From positions 1-64,000 of IMG/VR virus record IMGVR_UViG_3300042448_000816: DNA of 64,000 bases, one strand, 5' to 3'. The notes under the pieces are model-generated. The model was not told the origin of the DNA, made no database searches, and was given only the letters and a program-made list of their open reading frames with translations. How positions within the stretch are numbered: the stretch's first letter is position 1; each line of letters begins with the position of its first letter. Position numbers and translations under genes: made by a program. Origin of the DNA: a virus. Positions 1-5,768 of this stretch are shown piece after piece.

Positions 1-79
1 AATGGAGGGGTTCGAGACTGGCTACTGGACTCCAGAGTCATTAGACGAGTTTGCTTCCGACCTTCTTGAGGAGGCTTGA
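1..79 (+). CDS. Small acidic protein, C-terminal end or complete 25-residue ORF
   Basis: The frame is open from the left edge and stops with TGA at 77-79. The only ATG seen lies at 2-4, so this may be the tail of a longer gene. The peptide is acidic and ends in a run of Glu/Asp, like many small proteins of this arm. A GC hairpin follows within 6 bases. Function is unknown. Confidence 0.4.
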   Translation, partial: MEGFETGYWTPESLDEFASDLLEEA

Positions 80-83
80 CAAG

Positions 84-196
84 TCCCCTTCGGGGGGGGG
101 CGGCCCCCTGTGGATAACCTGTGCAGATCTTTGTTATGAAGTTGTTATGAAACCCCCCGAAAATCTGCCACAAATGTCGGTAGGGTGTGATAGGGT
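84..196 (+). repeat. Intergenic cassette A (GC hairpin, A/T element, promoter)
   Basis: First of a family of intergenic cassettes. It holds CCCC-TTCG-GGGG, a UUCG tetraloop hairpin at about 85-96, then a GCGGCC core. TGTGGATAACCTGTGCAG at 110-127 is close to TGTGTATAACCTGTGCAT at 10650. A doubled TTRTKATGAA stretch is followed by CCCCCCGAAAATC, and the ATGTCGG promoter closes the cassette. TGTGGATAA at 110-118 matches a DnaA box on the minus strand. Confidence 0.65.
168..196 (+). promoter_or_regulatory. ATGTCGG-family promoter P1
   Basis: ATGTCGGTAGGG begins at 174 and the -10 (TAGGGT) at 191, exactly 17 bp later as in all members. The -35 position (CCACAA) is far from TTGACA and the -10 is weak. 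It drives the 224-447 gene pair. Confidence 0.6.
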
Positions 197-223
197 TTTA
201 GTAATCAGATGAAAGGAAACAAA

Positions 224-307
224 ATGATACTAATTCAGGAAGTGATTTGGGCAGACGACCCAATGTTTGACGGAGAAGTTTACCTAAGCGAAAAGGAGAT
301 TGACTAA
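224..307 (+). CDS. 27-residue acidic hypothetical protein
   Basis: ATG at 224 follows an AAAGGAAA ribosome site and the P1 promoter. The product is short and acidic with two Trp/Phe-containing stretches. Its TAA overlaps the next ATG (TAATG), which implies translational coupling. No family was recognised. Confidence 0.5.
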   Translation: MILIQEVIWADDPMFDGEVYLSEKEID

Positions 308-447
308 TGGACAAGATGTGTGTTTATTGCGAAAGTGTTTATTCACCAGACACGATTGTTTGCCACTTTTGTAATGAGTATGACGGTCTAATGGAATTGG
401 ATAAAGCCATTGACTACCTAAACCTAGACCCTAACGACTTTTTATAA
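307..447 (+). CDS. 46-residue zinc-ribbon miniprotein
   Basis: Two CxxC pairs (CVYC near residue 5, CHFC near residue 19) form a likely rubredoxin-type zinc knuckle, followed by an acidic tail. It is coupled to the preceding gene by TAATG, and its TAA runs straight into promoter P2. DNA- or protein-binding is inferred only from the fold type. Confidence 0.6.
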   Translation: MDKMCVYCESVYSPDTIVCHFCNEYDGLMELDKAIDYLNLDPNDFL

Positions 448-470
448 ATGTCGGTAGGGTATGCTAAGTT
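442..470 (+). promoter_or_regulatory. ATGTCGG-family promoter P2
   Basis: ATGTCGGTAGGG starts at 448, the base after the previous stop codon. The -10-like TAAGTT lies at 465-470 and is preceded by TGC. The ATG of the motif opens a frame into the next gene but lies upstream of the expected transcript start, so it is unlikely to be used. Confidence 0.55.
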
Positions 471-492
471 GGAACTAACGAAAGGAAATGAA

Positions 493-660
493 ATGGAAAA
501 AGTAGAAACATTGGGAACTAGGGACTTGGTTGAGCTTGTAAAGGCAAAGACTGGTCTAACCGACATTGGCGGTTATTCTTATGCCCTGACCCTTGCTTGG
601 GAATTGGCAGACAACAAACTAAAGGCTAAGATTGTAAGACTAATTGAGGAGGACAACTAA
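493..660 (+). CDS. 55-residue hypothetical protein
   Basis: The start at ATG 493 is chosen because AAAGGAAAT precedes it and because the frame's first ATG (448) is part of promoter P2. The product is helical and charged, ending in Glu-Glu-Asp-Asn. It overlaps the next gene by TAATG. No known family was seen. Confidence 0.6.
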   Translation: MEKVETLGTRDLVELVKAKTGLTDIGGYSYALTLAWELADNKLKAKIVRLIEEDN

Positions 661-833
661 TGGAAACTTTAGAAGAGCGTTTTGATAACACGCTAGATGA
701 AGTTTATCCTATTTACATAATGGGACAAACATCATTCAGACCTTCAGAAATTCTAAAACAATGCGACCCTATCGCATACCGAATTAGTTTGTCAGAGTTT
801 GAGGAATTTTTTGGAGATGAAGATGACAACTAA
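660..833 (+). CDS. 57-residue acidic hypothetical protein
   Basis: It starts in a TAATG overlap with the preceding gene. It is acidic with an EEFFGDEDD-type C-terminus and one Cys. Its end overlaps the next ORF, whose ATG lies at 823. No function can be assigned. Confidence 0.55.
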   Translation: METLEERFDNTLDEVYPIYIMGQTSFRPSEILKQCDPIAYRISLSEFEEFFGDEDDN

Positions 834-918
834 CGAATTGGAAATGTTGATTTATCAAATTGACCTAATGCTAACGGAAGATGTTGGCGAACTATTTACA
901 ACACCAGAGGAGAAATAA
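823..918 (+). CDS. 31-residue hypothetical microprotein
   Basis: It overlaps the preceding gene by 11 bases and reads through an amphipathic helix to TAA at 916. AGATGAAG upstream can serve as a weak ribosome site. Assignment as a gene rests on its tight packing within the operon. Confidence 0.4.
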   Translation: MTTNELEMLIYQIDLMLTEDVGELFTTPEEK

Positions 919-919
919 A

Positions 920-1060
920 ATGGACTATCTTGTAATTGGAGTTATTGCTCTAGCCCTAATGATTGTTTTTGTTGGAACTCAACTAATGGCAATTTTGTTT
1001 TTGATGTCGGAAAACGAGAAGCTACAAGAAGAAGCAGAAAAAAACTTTCCACCGTTTTGA
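920..1060 (+). CDS. 46-residue single-pass membrane protein
   Basis: One hydrophobic helix (about residues 4-30) is followed by a short charged tail rich in Glu and Lys and a PPF end. AGAGGAGAAATAAA places a good ribosome site before ATG 920. It ends the P2 operon just before a GC hairpin. A role at the host membrane is possible but not shown. Confidence 0.6.
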   Translation: MDYLVIGVIALALMIVFVGTQLMAILFLMSENEKLQEEAEKNFPPF

Positions 1061-1065
1061 TTTGA

Positions 1066-1192
1066 CAAAGCCCCAGAAATGGGGGGCGGCATTTTATTGT
1101 AGATTTGTCAAGTGTTTTAAGAAGTGTTTTAAGATCTCCCCAAAAATTCCTCGTAGTTTTTAGTTGACAATGTCGGTGGGTAATGATAATCT
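1066..1192 (+). repeat. Intergenic cassette B
   Basis: The hairpin CCCC-AGAAAT-GGGG with the GGCGGC core lies at 1070-1087. A doubled TTTTAAGA(A) element, TCTCCCCAAAAATTCC and then promoter P3 follow. The order matches cassettes A and C-G. No T-tract follows the hairpin, so termination is not certain. Confidence 0.65.
1164..1192 (+). promoter_or_regulatory. ATGTCGG-family promoter P3
   Basis: TTGACA (1164-1169) is followed by ATGTCGGTGGGT from 1170 and TGATAATCT. The -10 is either TAATCT at 17 bp or GATAAT at 15 bp. This is the best -35 in the family. It drives the 1217 gene. Confidence 0.7.
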
Positions 1193-1216
1193 TGTTTTAT
1201 CAACGAAAGGAACCCA

Positions 1217-1738
1217 ATGAACAGTTACTTTGAGATTTACCTAGACTTTGCTAAGAAGGCAAACTTTGGACAAGTGGAGCAAGCAAGTAAGTGGTATCTG
1301 GATGCAGAACGTGTTGCAGCAGAAGTTGCACGTAACCTAGACACTACTCTAGAAGTTGGTGCAAGTATTGTTAGTGCATTCTCACCTAGAGAGCGTTGGA
1401 CTAACAACGTTACTAAGGCGATTAGCTTTTCACTTGGTAATCGCATTCCTGGATTCAAAAACAACATGCTCATGGCTAACAATGCAATAGCCTTTGGGTA
1501 TGACGCTCTAAAGGGAATGAAGACTAATGCATTCGCCAGAGCTATTGCAGGAGACGAGAACGCTGTTGTGATTGACGTCTGGATGTTGAGAGCTGTTGGA
1601 ATTGAAAAGAAGACACCTAACCAAACTCAATACAAAGAATTGGCTAACGCTGTTACAAAAGTTGCTAATGAATTTGGAATGACACCTAGAGCAATGCAAG
1701 CCCTTATCTGGATTGTTGTTAGGGGTAGTGGTGAGTAG
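1217..1738 (+). CDS. Conserved phage protein of 173 residues
   Basis: ATG 1217 is preceded by GAAAGGAACCCA. The all-helical sequence has a central FARAIAGDENAVVIDVWMLR segment and a C-terminal AMQALIW..RG segment. This layout recurs in actinophage proteins of unknown function and recalls, without proof, helix-hairpin-helix glycosylase-like folds. It is the first large gene of the arm and has its own promoter, P3. Enzymatic activity cannot be claimed. Confidence 0.75.
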   Translation: MNSYFEIYLDFAKKANFGQVEQASKWYLDAERVAAEVARNLDTTLEVGASIVSAFSPRERWTNNVTKAISFSLGNRIPGFKNNMLMANNAIAFGYDALKGMKTNAFARAIAGDENAVVIDVWMLRAVGIEKKTPNQTQYKELANAVTKVANEFGMTPRAMQALIWIVVRGSGE

Positions 1739-1799
1739 TGACGGCCTAGTATTTTTTGTGATAGCAGTTGTGATATTTTACTTTTTTATATATCAATAA
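1731..1799 (+). CDS. 22-residue membrane microprotein
   Basis: A GTG start inside the end of the previous gene opens a frame that is nearly all hydrophobic (VFFVIAVVIFYFFIY). It stops at 1797-1799, just before cassette C. It is short enough to arise by chance. Similar membrane microproteins lie at 920, 7598, 10732 and 12075. Confidence 0.35.
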   Translation: MSSDGLVFFVIAVVIFYFFIYQ

Positions 1800-1802
1800 C
1801 TT

Positions 1803-1906
1803 GACAGATCCCTCGAAAGAGGGTGCGGCCCGTTACCTAATTGTTATAAACTATTTTATGAAGGAGTGTTTTATTCCCCCGAAATGTCGGAGGGTAATGC
1901 TAAGAT
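1803..1906 (+). repeat. Intergenic cassette C
   Basis: The hairpin CCCTC-GAAA-GAGGG (1807-1820) runs into TGCGGCCCG. A TTRTRA-rich stretch, ATTCCCCCGAA and promoter P4 follow. A GAAA tetraloop is also used in cassette D. Confidence 0.65.
1878..1906 (+). promoter_or_regulatory. ATGTCGG-family promoter P4
   Basis: ATGTCGGAGGGT starts at 1884, and TGC-TAAGAT gives the -10 at 1901-1906. The -35 position (CCCGAA) is non-consensus. The expected transcript start falls at about 1913, at the ATG of the next gene. Confidence 0.6.
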
Positions 1907-1913
1907 GAGTAGT

Positions 1914-2066
1914 ATGTTGGGAAAGAGAAACGAAGCCAGAAGAAAAGCTGAGTCTAAAGAATTATTTAGACAGCTAATGAAGTCGCCACACCTTGTCCAA
2001 CAGTCCAAGCAACACAAGCTAACAAGAAGCGAACAGAAAAGGAAGGCAATAAATGACGGATACTAG
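1914..2066 (+). CDS. 50-residue basic protein, possibly leaderless
   Basis: The start at ATG 1914 is preferred because it lies 7 bases past the P4 -10 box and no ribosome site is seen; ATG 1905 is too close to the promoter. The product is very basic (Arg/Lys with Gln, Ser), which suggests nucleic-acid binding. It overlaps the next gene at 2053. Confidence 0.5.
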   Translation: MLGKRNEARRKAESKELFRQLMKSPHLVQQSKQHKLTRSEQKRKAINDGY

Positions 2067-2205
2067 AAGCTTTTACAGTTGCGATGACTGTGAGTATTGG
2101 TTTACCGAGAAGCCACGCTACAGCTATGACCTCAAGAATGTCTGTGGCAGATGTTATGCTATTCATGCTAACCACCCAACAACTAGAAAGGCAGCTCATG
2201 TTTGA
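2053..2205 (+). CDS. 50-residue zinc-ribbon miniprotein
   Basis: ATG 2053 follows AAAAGGAAGGCAATAA. CDDC (residues 10-13) and CGRC (about residues 31-34) form a zinc ribbon, with a His-rich tail. It sits between a basic protein and small acidic proteins in one operon. Function is unknown. Confidence 0.6.
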   Translation: MTDTRSFYSCDDCEYWFTEKPRYSYDLKNVCGRCYAIHANHPTTRKAAHV

Positions 2206-2293
2206 GAATGTAATCAACGAAGAGGCTATTGAAGCCCTAACCGAAGACCAAATTGATACCCTATTGGCAATGTTTGAGAAGGCAGGATACTAA
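2198..2293 (+). CDS. 31-residue acidic hypothetical protein
   Basis: It overlaps the previous stop by 8 bases. It is acidic and helical (EEAIEAL, EDQIDTLL), and TAA joins the next ATG as TAATG. No family was recognised. Confidence 0.5.
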   Translation: MFENVINEEAIEALTEDQIDTLLAMFEKAGY

Positions 2294-2415
2294 TGGACGA
2301 ACAGGCAATTGAGATTAGAGAAGCTTGGGCAGAATACCTAGCTAACCCTGAAGACTATACCTTGGAAGATATTGAAGAGATATTCCAAGACCGAGACCCT
2401 TTTGAGTTTATCTAA
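2293..2415 (+). CDS. 40-residue acidic hypothetical protein
   Basis: It has TAATG junctions at both ends. It is acidic and helical with a DIEEIF motif. The run of four coupled miniproteins suggests they are made in fixed ratios. No function can be assigned. Confidence 0.5.
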   Translation: MDEQAIEIREAWAEYLANPEDYTLEDIEEIFQDRDPFEFI

Positions 2416-2540
2416 TGTTAGGACAACTAAGCGTTCACTTTTGTGAAGTGTGTTGTGAGTTTGGTATGGTGTCGGTAGTCAATGGTAAACTAATGGTTCA
2501 GTATTGTGATTGTGAAGTAGAAACAGTAGAAGGAGAATAG
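2415..2540 (+). CDS. 41-residue zinc-binding miniprotein
   Basis: CEVCC near residue 10 and CDC near residue 31 can bind zinc, and the C-terminus is acidic. Its coding sequence holds GTGTCGGTAG at 2469 with TAAACT 17 bp later, a weak match to the promoter family that could feed the 2543 gene. Confidence 0.5.
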   Translation: MLGQLSVHFCEVCCEFGMVSVVNGKLMVQYCDCEVETVEGE

Positions 2541-2542
2541 CA

Positions 2543-2863
2543 ATGGGAATGATGACAGCAATGGGAATTGCCGAAACAGAAGTATCACTAGAGCAACAGA
2601 TAGCTTGGCACTTGGCAGGTAATCACTATCCACCAATTCCAAAAGCAATGGTTCCAGTTTGTATTGAAGCTATTGACGCTTATTGGGAGATGGACTATGA
2701 CAGACTAATCCAATTACCAACTGATGGACTAGACCGTAATGGAGAGCCATTCCAAATTAGATGGCGTGATGGTTCAGACAAAGCTCCAGCTCACGCAATT
2801 ATTGAACACGCTCACCTAGACGCTTGGCTAGTTGATGACTATGAAGAAGAAGAGGAAGACTAA
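2543..2863 (+). CDS. 106-residue conserved phage hypothetical protein
   Basis: GAAGGAGAATAGCA gives a strong ribosome site for ATG 2543. The sequence has a Pro-rich HLAGNHYPPIP segment, a central helix and a very acidic YEEEEED tail. Similar proteins occur in actinophage accessory arms, without known function. It is coupled to the next gene by TAATG. Confidence 0.65.
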   Translation: MGMMTAMGIAETEVSLEQQIAWHLAGNHYPPIPKAMVPVCIEAIDAYWEMDYDRLIQLPTDGLDRNGEPFQIRWRDGSDKAPAHAIIEHAHLDAWLVDDYEEEEED

Positions 2864-3009
2864 TGGCGTATCTAACTAACACTTGGTATGTTGAGTATCA
2901 AGATGGATCGATTGAGCCCGTTGCTAATCTGGCTACTGCCAGGCACTTGGTGATGTCTAATGTTGCTATTAGAATTATAGACATAAACAGGATGTTAGCA
3001 ACACACTAA
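2863..3009 (+). CDS. 48-residue hypothetical protein
   Basis: It starts in a TAATG overlap. A short beta-strand region (TWYVEYQDG) is followed by a helix, a layout partly like the small paralogues at 4433, 4666 and 7319. It ends the operon before cassette D. Confidence 0.5.
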   Translation: MAYLTNTWYVEYQDGSIEPVANLATARHLVMSNVAIRIIDINRMLATH

Positions 3010-3017
3010 GCAATAAA

Positions 3018-3155
3018 CTTGACAGGTACCCCGAAAGGGGGCCGCACCACCTTTGACCCCAAAAGTCAAGTTTAAGAAGATAACGATTTTTCCCCCAAAT
3101 CGTTATAAATAAATGGTCGTAAACACTTGATAATGTCGGTGGTCTTTGCTACAAT
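3018..3155 (+). repeat. Intergenic cassette D
   Basis: CCCC-GAAA-GGGG is followed by GGGCCGCACC, the reverse complement of the core in cassettes A-C. CCAAAAGTCAAG, TTTAAGAAGATAACGATTT and TTTTTCCCCC then precede promoter P5. AACGATTT...AAATCGTT forms an extra inverted repeat at about 3081-3106. Confidence 0.65.
3127..3155 (+). promoter_or_regulatory. ATGTCGG-family promoter P5
   Basis: TTGATA (3127), ATGTCGGTGGTC (3133) and TGC-TACAAT (3150) form a strong promoter with a 17-bp spacer. It drives the 50-residue gene at 3204. Confidence 0.75.
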
Positions 3156-3203
3156 GGGGGTATCAACAAAAGTTGGTAAAAATCAAATAGAAAGAAGCAG
3201 AAA

Positions 3204-3356
3204 ATGGAAAACACTCTAACTGTTGGCTCACAGTTCACAACCGCCAAGAGCAAGGTCTCTGGCATTATTCAGGAAGTCGTAGAAAACAAGAACGGCACTT
3301 TCCGTGTTCGTCTTGATGTAGCTGGTCAGCCACGCTGGACAACTGTAATCAAGTAA
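3204..3356 (+). CDS. 50-residue beta-rich hypothetical protein
   Basis: ATG 3204 follows AGAAAGAAGCAGAAA. The peptide is basic and beta-rich (SKVSGIIQEVVENKNGTFRV), like a small SH3- or Tudor-like barrel. It stands alone between P5 and P6, so it is probably highly expressed. Function is unknown. Confidence 0.65.
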   Translation: MENTLTVGSQFTTAKSKVSGIIQEVVENKNGTFRVRLDVAGQPRWTTVIK

Positions 3357-3409
3357 TCTCCACTCCTAAAACTGACGAAAACTGCTGGGTATCAGTCTAA
3401 ACTACCCAC

Positions 3410-3438
3410 CCATAAATGTCGGTGGTATCCGATACAAT
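3410..3438 (+). promoter_or_regulatory. ATGTCGG-family promoter P6
   Basis: ATGTCGGTGGTA from 3416 is followed by TACAAT at 3433-3438. There is no GC cassette here, only a short hairpin-prone stretch (GGGTATCAGTCTAAACTACCC, about 3387-3407). The -35 position is CCATAA. It drives the 3486 gene. Confidence 0.65.
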
Positions 3439-3485
3439 AAGCAAGTAAACAAATAACCCTAACAAAGAAAAGGAAGCAATAAACT

Positions 3486-3932
3486 ATGGCAAGAACGCTG
3501 TCAGTAAAAATCCCAACAAGCAAACTAATCGCAGACATAGAAGCGTCTATCGCAAAGATTGACGAAGATGTTGAGGCGTATGCTGGATTGCGTAAGCAGT
3601 ATGAGCTAGATGTCAAAAAGTATCAAGATGACCTAGTTGCTCACGCTATCAAGGCACTATCAGACCCAAGCAACATTGGAACAGAATACGGAAGTCTGGT
3701 TCGTCTTAGCACAAATCACTATCGTAATGATGTGTCTGTTGAGTTTGACCCAGAGGGACTAGGTTTCCCAAAGAAGCCAGAAGAGCCAGTCAAGCCAAAC
3801 GACAAAACTCATTTTGGTAGAGAATACATCTCTCGTAAGGAATTGCTAACTCGCAATCTCCGTATCCTGAAGATGACAACCCAAGAGGAAGTATCAGCAA
3901 GTTCTTACTCTGCTGTTATTGACCTTATCTAA
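3486..3932 (+). CDS. 148-residue hypothetical protein with N-terminal helix
   Basis: AAAGGAAGCAATAAACT precedes ATG 3486. A predicted coiled-coil helix (about residues 15-60: IEASIAKIDEDVEAYAGL..) is followed by a Pro/Lys-rich linker (KKPEEPVKPNDK) and a C-terminal helix. This resembles oligomeric adaptor-like phage proteins. No homolog is recognised. Confidence 0.7.
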   Translation: MARTLSVKIPTSKLIADIEASIAKIDEDVEAYAGLRKQYELDVKKYQDDLVAHAIKALSDPSNIGTEYGSLVRLSTNHYRNDVSVEFDPEGLGFPKKPEEPVKPNDKTHFGREYISRKELLTRNLRILKMTTQEEVSASSYSAVIDLI

Positions 3933-4112
3933 CTTAGGGAAATACCCCTGCCTAGCAGGTTCAACGCCCGAAGCAACCTGAGCAAGTTGTAAAACTGCTT
4001 CCACAAGTTGGCACAAATACTGAGTCTGTAAAGACCTAAAGCTGAAGCCAACTTTTCCCTGTGAAGTGATCTGGATAGATTGCTGGTAGCAGGGAAAAAG
4101 TGGGGCGGCCCT
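3933..4112 (+). other. Structured, gene-free region with two competing hairpins
   Basis: AAGTTGGC (4005-4012) pairs with GCCAACTT (4047-4054). ACTTTTCCCTG (4051-4061) pairs with CAGGGAAAAAGT (4090-4101). The two stems share 4051-4054 and exclude each other. Upstream, GAGCA-loop-TGCTT (about 3979-3999) resembles GAGCA-loop-TGCTC at about 6796-6816. The layout is that of a 3' regulatory RNA or attenuator, but there is no T-tract. Confidence 0.45.
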
Positions 4113-4206
4113 CCAGGCCACCCACATACCATTTACGAAGTCAATTAAGAATCTCCCAAAAATTTTCCCAAATAGTATTGATAATGTCGGTGGTTAGTAG
4201 TAAAAT
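4090..4206 (+). repeat. Intergenic cassette E
   Basis: GTGGGGCGGCCC is followed by TCCAGGCCACCCAC, which can fold back on it. TTTACGAAG, ATTAAGAATC, TCCCAAAAATTTTCCC and promoter P7 follow. It begins at the end of the structured region at 3933-4112. Confidence 0.65.
4178..4206 (+). promoter_or_regulatory. ATGTCGG-family promoter P7
   Basis: TTGATA (4178), ATGTCGGTGGTT (4184) and TAAAAT (4201) with a 17-bp spacer. It drives the 4233-4624 operon. Confidence 0.75.
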
Positions 4207-4232
4207 GGAAGCAACCAAGGAAAGGAATAATC

Positions 4233-4433
4233 ATGGCGTATGATGAAATCAAAAATGTAGGATACGTGTCCTATGACGGAAACTATGGTGAGCAAGCAGA
4301 CTTGCTTATCTTTGATAGCAATTCCCTTACCCCCCAGCAATGGGAAACCCTAGGTGAGGTAAACGACAACAGCAGGTATGAATACGTTGAAGCTATCTTC
4401 AATGGCAAAGACTTATCAGAATGGGAGCAGTAA
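4233..4433 (+). CDS. 66-residue acidic hypothetical protein
   Basis: AAGGAAAGGAATAATC leads into ATG 4233. It is acidic with many Tyr and Asn residues, beta-rich at the N-terminus (VGYVSYDGNYG), and ends SEWEQ. It is coupled to the next gene by TAATG. Function is unknown. Confidence 0.65.
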   Translation: MAYDEIKNVGYVSYDGNYGEQADLLIFDSNSLTPQQWETLGEVNDNSRYEYVEAIFNGKDLSEWEQ

Positions 4434-4624
4434 TGCCTAGATACTACGTAAAGATGAGAATTGACTTTGATGGAGAGATTGAAGCAGACTCAATGCAAGA
4501 AGCAGAACAGTTAGCTTACACCTCTTGGGGAGACAGCGTGACTGATGACATATCATATGATGGTGTCTACAGCATAGACCTTGAAGAGATTGAAGATGAA
4601 GAAGAAGATGAGGACGAAGAGTAA
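4433..4624 (+). CDS. Small beta-alpha protein, paralogue 1
   Basis: The start at ATG 4433 (TAATG junction, GGAG 5 bases upstream) is preferred over ATG 4421. The N-terminus YYVKMRIDFDGEIEADSMQEA is a strand followed by EADS..EAE..A. This pattern recurs at 4666, 7319 and 7688. The C-terminus is a run of Glu/Asp. The layout recalls small DpnD/PcfM-like domains, but function is unknown. Confidence 0.6.
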   Translation: MPRYYVKMRIDFDGEIEADSMQEAEQLAYTSWGDSVTDDISYDGVYSIDLEEIEDEEEDEDEE

Positions 4625-4646
4625 TGTCGGTAGGTCTTGGTAAAAT
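4618..4646 (+). promoter_or_regulatory. ATGTCGG-family promoter P8
   Basis: ATGTCGGTAGGT overlaps the stop of the previous gene (TAATG at 4622), and TAAAAT lies at 4641-4646. The -35 position lies inside the coding sequence (AGAGTA). It drives the 4666 gene. Confidence 0.65.
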
Positions 4647-4665
4647 TGAAGAAAGAAAGGAAACT

Positions 4666-4836
4666 ATGAAAAGCTGGCAAGTAGAGTATTCTGCTACCTA
4701 TTGGGTAAACGCAGAAACCGAAGATGAGGCAATTGAGCTGGGTATGGAGAAGCATTCCGAATTACCAGACGGAGATTGGAACGCCTTTATTGACCCCTAT
4801 GATAGCAACAACTTCAATACCCTTGGAGAAAAGTAA
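4666..4836 (+). CDS. Small beta-alpha protein, paralogue 2
   Basis: The start at ATG 4666 after GAAAGAAAGGAAACT is preferred; the earlier in-frame ATG (4624) is part of promoter P8. WQVEYSATYWVNAETEDEAIEL matches the strand-then-A.s.dEA pattern of paralogue 1. It is coupled to the next gene by TAATG. Function is unknown. Confidence 0.6.
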   Translation: MKSWQVEYSATYWVNAETEDEAIELGMEKHSELPDGDWNAFIDPYDSNNFNTLGEK

Positions 4837-4931
4837 TGGAACACGAATGCTATGGATACATAGACTTATTCAACATCAGCAATAACAAGAATATCAAGTG
4901 TGCTGAATGTGGAAAAGAGTTGGGAACCTGA
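4836..4931 (+). CDS. 31-residue zinc-ribbon miniprotein
   Basis: A CAEC pair near residues 22-25 plus an N-terminal Cys and His suggest a half zinc ribbon. TGATG couples it to the next frame, and the same bases begin promoter P9. Function is unknown. Confidence 0.45.
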   Translation: MEHECYGYIDLFNISNNKNIKCAECGKELGT

Positions 4932-4953
4932 TGTCGGTGGGTGACCTTATAAT
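4925..4953 (+). promoter_or_regulatory. ATGTCGG-family promoter P9
   Basis: ATGTCGGTGGGT from 4931 is followed by a perfect TATAAT at 4948-4953. The -35 position (AACCTG) lies in the previous gene. Transcripts starting at about 4960 would carry the 5031 gene. Confidence 0.7.
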
Positions 4954-5041
4954 GATAGAGTGTCCTAGGCACGAAGGCAATTTCGATTGCACACCATTCT
5001 GCAATATATGTGAAGGAGAACAGGAATACAATGGGAACTAG
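4931..5041 (+). CDS. 36-residue Cys/His miniprotein
   Basis: It begins in a TGATG overlap and reads through promoter P9, so it could be made only from read-through transcripts. Cys at about residues 11, 20, 25 and 28 and one His could bind zinc. The Cys pattern supports a real gene. Confidence 0.4.
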   Translation: MSVGDLIMIECPRHEGNFDCTPFCNICEGEQEYNGN

Positions 5042-5543
5042 AGGACTAACTAAAGTAATCAAGAACGACAAAGTAGTTGTAGCACAGTATGGCCAATGGG
5101 ACCACTACCCAAGTGGACAAGGTCTAACAGCCCTAAGATTTTTGAGGGATGAGACTAACGTAGAGAAGCTAGACAAAGGTCTTTACTGGCTCTATGAAAC
5201 CACTGATGAAGACGTAGAGGAGACACTTGATAGAACTGGTGATAACTTTGCAACTGCTTATCCTAGTCTTACTAGAGATACAGGTGCAGGCATTCTCGAA
5301 CTCATTGCTAATGCTAAAGGTGCCTTGCCAGTCGTCTTGAAGACTGATTTTGAAAACGATGAACTATTTTGTGAGGGTGTATTTACAGTAGACCTAGACA
5401 AGAAAAGATTCATAACAAAAACTGATTTAGGTATAACTACATTGCCACTTGATTCACTAATAAACGTTAGTGATGAAATGTATCTGGAGCAGACAAGGTG
5501 CCCAGTACATGGATATCAAAAAAATGAAACAGCTGTAGCCTAA
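5031..5543 (+). CDS. Conserved 170-residue phage protein (MGTRGLTKVI family)
   Basis: The start at ATG 5031 is chosen with AGGA 7 bases upstream; an earlier GTG at 5010 would put a ribosome site inside the gene. The N-terminus MGTRGLTKVI...VAQYGQWDHYPSGQG is the hallmark of a family widespread in phages and bacteria without known function. The C-terminus has CPVH. It overlaps the previous miniprotein by 11 bases. Confidence 0.8.
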   Translation: MGTRGLTKVIKNDKVVVAQYGQWDHYPSGQGLTALRFLRDETNVEKLDKGLYWLYETTDEDVEETLDRTGDNFATAYPSLTRDTGAGILELIANAKGALPVVLKTDFENDELFCEGVFTVDLDKKRFITKTDLGITTLPLDSLINVSDEMYLEQTRCPVHGYQKNETAVA

Positions 5544-5604
5544 GCATGTTGGCCTAACCTTACTTCCTTTCTGTTAGGTCAACCGTCCTGGACATGACGT
5601 CAAA

Positions 5605-5730
5605 CTGTCCACCGTCTGGGCCGCACCCCATCCCTGGCCAAAAGTCAAGTCCTTTACGATCTATTTACGAAGACCCCGAAAAATCTCCCGAAAAATAGTC
5701 TTGACAAATGTCAGTGGTTCGTGTGATAAT
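5605..5730 (+). repeat. Intergenic cassette F
   Basis: GGACA-loop-TGTCC forms a hairpin at about 5590-5611. GGGCCGCACC (reverse orientation), CCAAAAGTCAAG, TTTACGATC, TTTACGAAG and a doubled CCCGAAAAAT lead to promoter P10. Confidence 0.65.
5701..5730 (+). promoter_or_regulatory. ATGTCGG-family promoter P10
   Basis: A perfect TTGACA (5701) precedes ATGTCAGTGG (5708), the only copy with A at the sixth base, and TGT-GATAAT (5725). The distance from the motif to the -10 is still 17 bp. It drives the DUF932-like gene. Confidence 0.75.
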
Positions 5731-5768
5731 AGTCTTATCAAATCAAACACTAATGAAAGGTAATACCA

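Noticed and set aside
448-492. Start codons at ATGTCGG for the 493 and 4666 genes
   Set aside because: These ATGs are part of the promoter spacer and lie upstream of the expected transcript start; ribosome sites support the later ATGs.
2469-2491. Fourteenth ATGTCGG-type promoter
   Set aside because: GTGTCGGTAG with TAAACT 17 bp later departs from the motif at the first base and has a poor -10; it may be only coding sequence.
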